Assembly (NCBI RefSeq): GCF_002737765.1 | Contig: NZ_PEGG01000031.1 | Location: forward strand, 1 to 10,554 | DNA: 10,554 nucleotides | Direction of reading: 5' to 3' | Origin: Caulobacter sp. B11 | GTDB taxonomy: Bacteria; Pseudomonadota; Alphaproteobacteria; Caulobacterales; Caulobacteraceae | In this document: positions 6,567 through 10,554 of the stretch, piece by piece | How the letters are laid out: every line of letters begins with the position of its first letter | Position numbering within the stretch: position 1 is the first letter of the stretch | Position numbers and translations under genes: made by a program | The notes under the pieces: generated by a model | Seen by the model: the letters and a program-made list of their open reading frames with translations, nothing else | The model's database searches: none | What the model was told of the DNA's origin: nothing

Positions 6567-8912
6567 ATGAACAAAATTCGCGCCCAAAGCGCCGCGTTCG
6601 CCACTATCGCTGCGCTGCTACTCGGATCCACCGCGCTGGTCGCGCCTCAGGCGGCGTTCGCCCAGGCCCAGAGCGGCGTGGTGCAACGCATCGTCGTTCA
6701 AGGCAATGAACGGATCGAGCAGGGCACGGTGTTGTCCTATCTGCCGATCCAGCCCGGCGAAACCGTTGATCCCCAGCGGCTCGACCTGGCGCTGAAGACC
6801 CTGGCCCGCACGGACCTCTTCGCCGACGTGAAGATCGAGCTGTTGGGCGGCGACCTGATCGTGAGGGTCGTTGAGAACCCGATCATCAATCAGGTGGTCT
6901 TTGAGGGGAACTCGGCGCTCAAGGAAGACAAGCTGAAAGACGAAGTGCAGATCCGCCCGCGCGGCATCTTCACCCGCGCCAAGGTTCAGGCCGACGTTCA
7001 GCGGATCATCGAACTTTATCGTCGATCGGGCCGGATCTCGGCGACGGTGACGCCCAAGGTCGTCGAGCTGCCGCAAAAGCGGGTCGATCTGGTGTTCGAG
7101 ATCAATGAAGGGCCCAAGAGCGGGGTGCTGGGGGTCAATTTCCTCGGCAACAGCGAATTCTCGGACAACGATCTGCGCGATGTGATCGTGACCAAGGAGT
7201 CGCACTGGTACAAGTTCCTGACCAGCAACGACAATTACGATCCCGACCGGATCGAGTACGACCGCGAGCAGCTGCGCAAGCACTACCGCAACCGCGGCTA
7301 TTTCGATTTCCGCGTTGTGGCCTCGGTGGCCGAACTGGCCGCCGACAAGAACGGCTTCGCGATCACCTATACGGTCGATGAGGGCCCGCAATACAAGTTC
7401 GGCAAGATCACCGTCGACACCGAGCTGAAGAAGCTGGACGGGGCGCTTCTGGCCCAGATCGTGCCGATCCGCGCCGGTCAGCTGTATGAAGACGAGCGCA
7501 TCGAGCAGGCGACCGACGCCCTGACCTTCGCGGCGGGCGCCGCCGGCTTCGCCTTCGTGGACGTTCGGCCGCGCTATGTGCCCAATCGCGAGACCAACAC
7601 GGTCGACGTGGTGTTCCAGGTCCGTGAAGGGCCGCGCGTCTATGTCGATCGCATCGACATCGTCGGCAACACCCGCACTCTGGACTATGTGCTGCGCCGC
7701 GAACTCGAGGTGGCCGAAGGCGACGCCTATAACCGCGTGCTGGTCGATCGCTCCAAGAACAATATTCGCCGCCTGGGCTTCTTCAAGGACGTCACTATCG
7801 AGGAGCTGCCCAGCGGCCAGCCCGACCGCACAGCCCTGCGCGTGAAGGTCGAGGAACAGCCGACCGGTGAGCTTTCGTTCAGCGCCGGCTACAGCTCGGT
7901 CGACCAGCTGGTGCTCGATGTCGGCATCACCGAGCGCAACTTCCGCGGCCGGGGCCAGAACCTGCGGGCCCGCGTCTCGGTCGGTTCGCTGCGCCAGCAG
8001 ATCGATTTCGCCTTCACCGAGCCGCGCTTCATGGGGCGCGACCTGCGCGCCGGGGTCGACGTCTATTCGTACCGCTACGACCTCAGCGACTATGCCGCCT
8101 ATGACACCAAGTCGACCGGCGGCAATCTGCGCTTCGGCTTCCCCCTGACCCAGAACGCCTCGATGAGCGTGCGCTACACCCTGCGTCAGGATGAGGTCAG
8201 CGTCGCCGACAGCCTGTGCGCCGGCGGCTCGGTGTCTCAGATCCTGTGCCTGCAGCGCGGGGCCTATATGACCTCGCTGATCGGCTATGGCCTGCGCCTG
8301 GATCGGCGCAATGACCCCATCCGGCCGACGCGTGGCTGGTTCGCCGACCTCAACCAGGACCTGGCGGGCTTTGGCGGCGACGTGAACTATCTGAAGACCG
8401 AAGCCGACGGCGGCTGGTACTGGGGCTTCAACAAGGACTTCGTGTTCAGCGCCACCGGTTCGGCGGGCTATATCGAAGGCTGGGGCGGCGACAACGTTCG
8501 GATTAATGACCGCTTCTACAAGGGCGGCTCATCGTTCCGAGGCTTCGAAACGGCGGGTATCGGGCCGCGCGACATCAGCGTCGACAGCAATTCGATGGGC
8601 GCCAAGCTCTATGCGGTCGGCACGCTTGAACTGACCATTCCGACCCTGTTGCCCGAGCAGTACGGCATCAAGGCCGCGCTGTTCAGCGACTTCGGCACCG
8701 CCGGCCTACTGGACGACGTTGACCGCCAGAACTCGCCGGGGGTGTTCAATGCGAACATCCGTGACGACCTCTCGCTTCGCGCGTCGGCAGGCGTCAGCAT
8801 CGACTGGAAATCGCCCATGGGGCCCATCCGGTTCGACCTTAGCCAAATTCTTGCCAAAGAAGATTACGACAGAACCGAAACGTTCCGGTTCTCCACCTCC
8901 ACAAGGTTTTAA
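6567..8912 (+). CDS. bamA: Outer-membrane protein assembly factor BamA
   Basis: BamA is the Omp85-family core of the BAM complex, which folds beta-barrel proteins into the outer membrane. From ATG 6567 the product is 781 aa. A Sec signal peptide (basic MNKIR, hydrophobic core, cut near FAQA at about 31-34) is followed by five POTRA domains at about 37-103, 107-180, 184-272, 275-354 and 357-430. The barrel spans about 436-781. Barrel landmarks are the RRNDPIRPTRGW segment (580-591), the loop-6 FRGF motif (657-660) and the terminal FRFSTSTRF with C-terminal Phe, the BAM recognition signature. Two cysteines, C551 and C561, sit in a predicted surface loop. In-frame alternatives GTG 6534 and ATG 6555 exist. 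I chose 6567 for its clean signal peptide, but no start has a good SD. The stop overlaps the next ATG by one base. Confidence 0.96.
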   Translation: MNKIRAQSAAFATIAALLLGSTALVAPQAAFAQAQSGVVQRIVVQGNERIEQGTVLSYLPIQPGETVDPQRLDLALKTLARTDLFADVKIELLGGDLIVRVVENPIINQVVFEGNSALKEDKLKDEVQIRPRGIFTRAKVQADVQRIIELYRRSGRISATVTPKVVELPQKRVDLVFEINEGPKSGVLGVNFLGNSEFSDNDLRDVIVTKESHWYKFLTSNDNYDPDRIEYDREQLRKHYRNRGYFDFRVVASVAELAADKNGFAITYTVDEGPQYKFGKITVDTELKKLDGALLAQIVPIRAGQLYEDERIEQATDALTFAAGAAGFAFVDVRPRYVPNRETNTVDVVFQVREGPRVYVDRIDIVGNTRTLDYVLRRELEVAEGDAYNRVLVDRSKNNIRRLGFFKDVTIEELPSGQPDRTALRVKVEEQPTGELSFSAGYSSVDQLVLDVGITERNFRGRGQNLRARVSVGSLRQQIDFAFTEPRFMGRDLRAGVDVYSYRYDLSDYAAYDTKSTGGNLRFGFPLTQNASMSVRYTLRQDEVSVADSLCAGGSVSQILCLQRGAYMTSLIGYGLRLDRRNDPIRPTRGWFADLNQDLAGFGGDVNYLKTEADGGWYWGFNKDFVFSATGSAGYIEGWGGDNVRINDRFYKGGSSFRGFETAGIGPRDISVDSNSMGAKLYAVGTLELTIPTLLPEQYGIKAALFSDFGTAGLLDDVDRQNSPGVFNANIRDDLSLRASAGVSIDWKSPMGPIRFDLSQILAKEDYDRTETFRFSTSTRF

Positions 8913-9586
8913 TGAGCATGATCTCCAAATTCCTCGTCGCGACCGTTTCCGGTCTGACCGTGGTGGCCATGGCGTCCAGCGCCCTGGCTCAAGCCGCGCC
9001 GCTGGCCAAGCCGGCGGCGGCGCCCGTCGCGCCGCAGATCACCCACGGTCCCGCCATCACCGGCCTTTGCGTGTTTTCGTCGGGCGCCATCCGGGGCGCC
9101 TCTGTCACGGGCAAGGCGATGGACGCGCGTCTGAAGGCTCTGCAAACCTCGGCCGAAGCGCCGCTCACGGCGCGTGAAAAGGCCCTGCAAACGCGCATCG
9201 AGGCCTATAACGCCGGCGCCAAGACCGCTGCCGTCGATATCAACGCTCGGGAAAAGCAGAAGTCCGACCTGGAAGTCGAGCAGAACGCCCTCCAGCGTGA
9301 CGCCGGCCACATGCAGCTGGAACTCGTCGCCACGGCCAATCTGGCTCAGCAGCAATATGGCGCTGAACTGCAGCCTGCGGTGATTGCGGCCTACCAGCAA
9401 AAGCAGTGCAGCATGCTGCTGGAGCGCAATGGCGTGGCGATCTTCAATCCCGCCATGGATATCAGCGCCCAGATCATCGCTCTGCTCGACGCGCGAGGCA
9501 AGGCCGCCACGTTCCAGAGCTTCGAGCGCACCAAGCTGACGCAGCAACAGGCTGCTCAGCTGGCGGCCGAGCTGCAACGCAACTAA
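8912..9586 (+). CDS. Periplasmic OmpH/Skp-like chaperone
   Basis: The product is 224 aa with a clear Sec signal peptide (SKFLVATVSGLTVVAMASSA, cut after ALA at about residue 26). A low-complexity Ala/Pro linker (to about 43) and a long Gln/Ala/Glu-rich helical region (about 66-165, likely coiled coil) follow. These features, plus the position directly between bamA and lpxD, match Skp/OmpH. Skp is a periplasmic holdase that carries unfolded outer-membrane proteins to BAM. Sequence identity to Skp is low by eye, and the C-terminal 60 residues are not recognised, so I leave the symbol blank. Cysteines C53 and C166 flank the helical arm. ATG 8912 overlaps the bamA TAA and has AAGG 5 bases upstream; ATG 8918 is possible. 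Co-translation with bamA is likely. Confidence 0.85.
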   Translation: MSMISKFLVATVSGLTVVAMASSALAQAAPLAKPAAAPVAPQITHGPAITGLCVFSSGAIRGASVTGKAMDARLKALQTSAEAPLTAREKALQTRIEAYNAGAKTAAVDINAREKQKSDLEVEQNALQRDAGHMQLELVATANLAQQQYGAELQPAVIAAYQQKQCSMLLERNGVAIFNPAMDISAQIIALLDARGKAATFQSFERTKLTQQQAAQLAAELQRN

Positions 9587-9593
9587 TCTGCAA

Positions 9594-9648
9594 TTTGCCG
9601 CGGGACCGCGTCTCGATCCTCGCGATCGAGAGGCGGTTCTGCGGTGAA
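9594..9648 (+). other. Long intergenic stem-loop between skp and lpxD
   Basis: Beginning 8 bases after the skp-like stop, 9594-9618 can pair with 9624-9648 around a 5-base loop (CTCGC). There are 25 positions: 20 Watson-Crick pairs, 4 G-U pairs and one G-G mismatch (9610/9632). The inner 8 bp (TCTCGATC/GATCGAGA) are perfect. No T-run follows, so it is not a standard intrinsic terminator. It could stabilise the upstream mRNA 3' end, be an RNase III-type processing site, attenuate read-through into lpxD, or be a copy of an intergenic repeat. The G-U pairs make the fold better in + strand RNA than as a DNA palindrome. Confidence 0.6.
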
Positions 9649-9649
9649 G

Positions 9650-9681
9650 TTGACTCGCGGCGTCGATCCTTCGTCTAGATT
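9650..9681 (+). promoter_or_regulatory. Possible lpxD promoter
   Basis: TTGACTC at 9650-9656 resembles a -35 box (TTGACA; Caulobacter-type TTGACg). CTAGAT at 9675-9680, or TAGATT at 9676-9681, resembles a -10 box. The spacing of 19-20 bases is longer than the usual 17, which lowers confidence. The -35 overlaps GACTC, a CcrM-type GANTC methylation site (9652-9656), and a second GANTC lies at 9696-9700. The 149-bp gap before lpxD is the only place downstream of pyrH with room for a promoter outside coding sequence. Confidence 0.3.
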
Positions 9682-9724
9682 GCCTTGGGGCGGGTGATTC
9701 CTCGTCCGCCTGGCGGGCGCCGCC

Positions 9725-9730
9725 GAGAGG
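9725..9730 (+). promoter_or_regulatory. Ribosome binding site of lpxD
   Basis: GAGAGG lies 5 bases before ATG 9736 and selects this start over an upstream in-frame TTG (9685), which would add 17 residues with no family resemblance. Confidence 0.6.
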
Positions 9731-9735
9731 ACTGC

Positions 9736-10554
9736 ATGCCGGACGCAAGATTCTTCGAGACCCTCGGCCCGGTTTCCGTGGCCGATCTCGCCGCGCTGAG
9801 CGGGGCCCGCTTGGCGGATGCCGGCCTGGGCGACCGCCTGATCGGCGGCGTCGCGCCCCTGGATGGCGCAACCGTCACCGACATCACATTCTTTTCTGAT
9901 CGAAAACGCCTTGCCGCTCTGACCGCGAGCAGCGCCGGCGCCTGTTTCCTGCGCCCGGACAGCGAATGCGACGCGCCGGCCGGGTGCGCGGTGCTGATCA
10001 CCGCCCACCCTCAGGCCGCCTGGGCGGCGGCGGCCAACCGTCTGTTCGCCCCGCGCCTCCACGTCTCCGCGACCGCGGCCCTGCATCCCGACATCGAGAT
10101 GGAGAAGGGGTAAGCATCGGCCCGGGCGTCATCATCGGGCCGGGCGTTTCGCATCGGTCGCGGCACAAGGCTGGCGCCAGGCGCTGTGATCGGTCCAGGC
10201 GTGACCATTGGGCGAAACTGCGTGATCGGCGCCAATGCGGTGATCGGCTTCGCCCTGATCGGCGACCGGGTCTCCATCCATGCCGCGCGCGGTGATCGGC
10301 GAAGCGGGCTTTGGCGCCGCCGCCGGGGCCAGCCGGCGTGGTGGATCTGCCGCAGTTGGGCCGGGTCATCCTGCAGGACGGCGTGACCATCGGAGCCAAT
10401 AGCTGCGTGTGATCGCGGAGCCTTTGCCGATACGACCATCGGCGAGAACACCAAGATCGACAATCTCGTCCATGTCGCCCACACAACGTCAGCATAGGTC
10501 GTAACTGCGTCGCGGCGGCCTATACGGGCATCTCCGGCAGCACGGTCGTGGGCG
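9736..10554 (+). CDS. lpxD: UDP-3-O-acylglucosamine N-acyltransferase, 5' part, with apparent frameshift errors
   Basis: LpxD adds the second (N-linked) 3-hydroxyacyl chain, from acyl-ACP, to UDP-3-O-acyl-glucosamine in lipid A synthesis. It is a cytosolic trimeric left-handed beta-helix enzyme. The N-terminal uridine-binding domain reads cleanly to about residue 124 ([20 protein letters not shown] onward; [10 protein letters not shown] is typical). Hexapeptide repeats follow ([28 protein letters not shown]), then the [20 protein letters not shown] region and the NLVHVAH segment with the family's catalytic His, and [10 protein letters not shown]. Restoring the frame needs six changes: base missing at the G-run near 10107-10110, extra base near 10149-10152, 10285-10288, 10334 and 10410, and two extra bases near 10483. 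Corrected, about 271 residues are present of about 340; the C-terminus lies off the right edge. fabZ and lpxA normally follow. Confidence 0.93.

Noticed and set aside
10111..10113. In-frame TAA that would end lpxD after 125 residues
   Set aside because: One base restored in the adjacent G-run restores the hexapeptide-repeat sequence immediately downstream. Five more nearby indels show that the sequence here is unreliable.

Overview
This window is a conserved, high-GC housekeeping block from an alphaproteobacterium. The gene order, the GC-rich codon use and the protein sequences point to Caulobacterales (Caulobacter or Phenylobacterium-like). The species call is inference from recall of gene order, not from a database search. 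All ten genes lie on the + strand and together run from translation into envelope biogenesis.

Layout: the 3' part of tsf (EF-Ts) enters from the left edge. It is followed by a 182-bp gap holding two inverted repeats. Then comes a tightly packed run: pyrH (UMP kinase), frr (ribosome recycling factor), uppS (undecaprenyl-diphosphate synthase), cdsA (CDP-diglyceride synthase), dxr (DXP reductoisomerase), rseP/mmpA (site-2 protease), bamA (outer-membrane protein assembly) and a Skp/OmpH-like periplasmic chaperone. Within this run, gaps are at most 54 bp and four junctions overlap or touch. A 149-bp gap with a long RNA-type hairpin and a possible promoter precedes lpxD (lipid A N-acyltransferase), which runs off the right edge. 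The upstream neighbour is probably rpsB and the downstream neighbours fabZ/lpxA, but neither is in the window.

The genes work as a growth-coupled set. tsf and frr serve translation and pyrH supplies UDP/UTP. dxr makes isoprenoid precursors, and UppS uses the downstream polyprenyl precursors to make the peptidoglycan carrier lipid. CdsA feeds phospholipid synthesis. RseP performs intramembrane proteolysis. BamA and Skp build the outer membrane, and LpxD makes lipid A.

The main irregularity concerns sequence quality. Six single-base indels fall in the first 335 bases (tsf), one at about 958 (pyrH) and six events in 10107-10484 (lpxD), while the roughly 9.1 kb in between reads without a break. 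In every case the correct frame resumes after the shift, so I read these as errors at poorly covered contig ends and not as pseudogenes.

I found no mobile element, CRISPR array, tRNA or rRNA gene, and no undescribed multi-gene system. The items most worth a second look are the non-coding structures in the two intergenic gaps and at the rseP-bamA junction.
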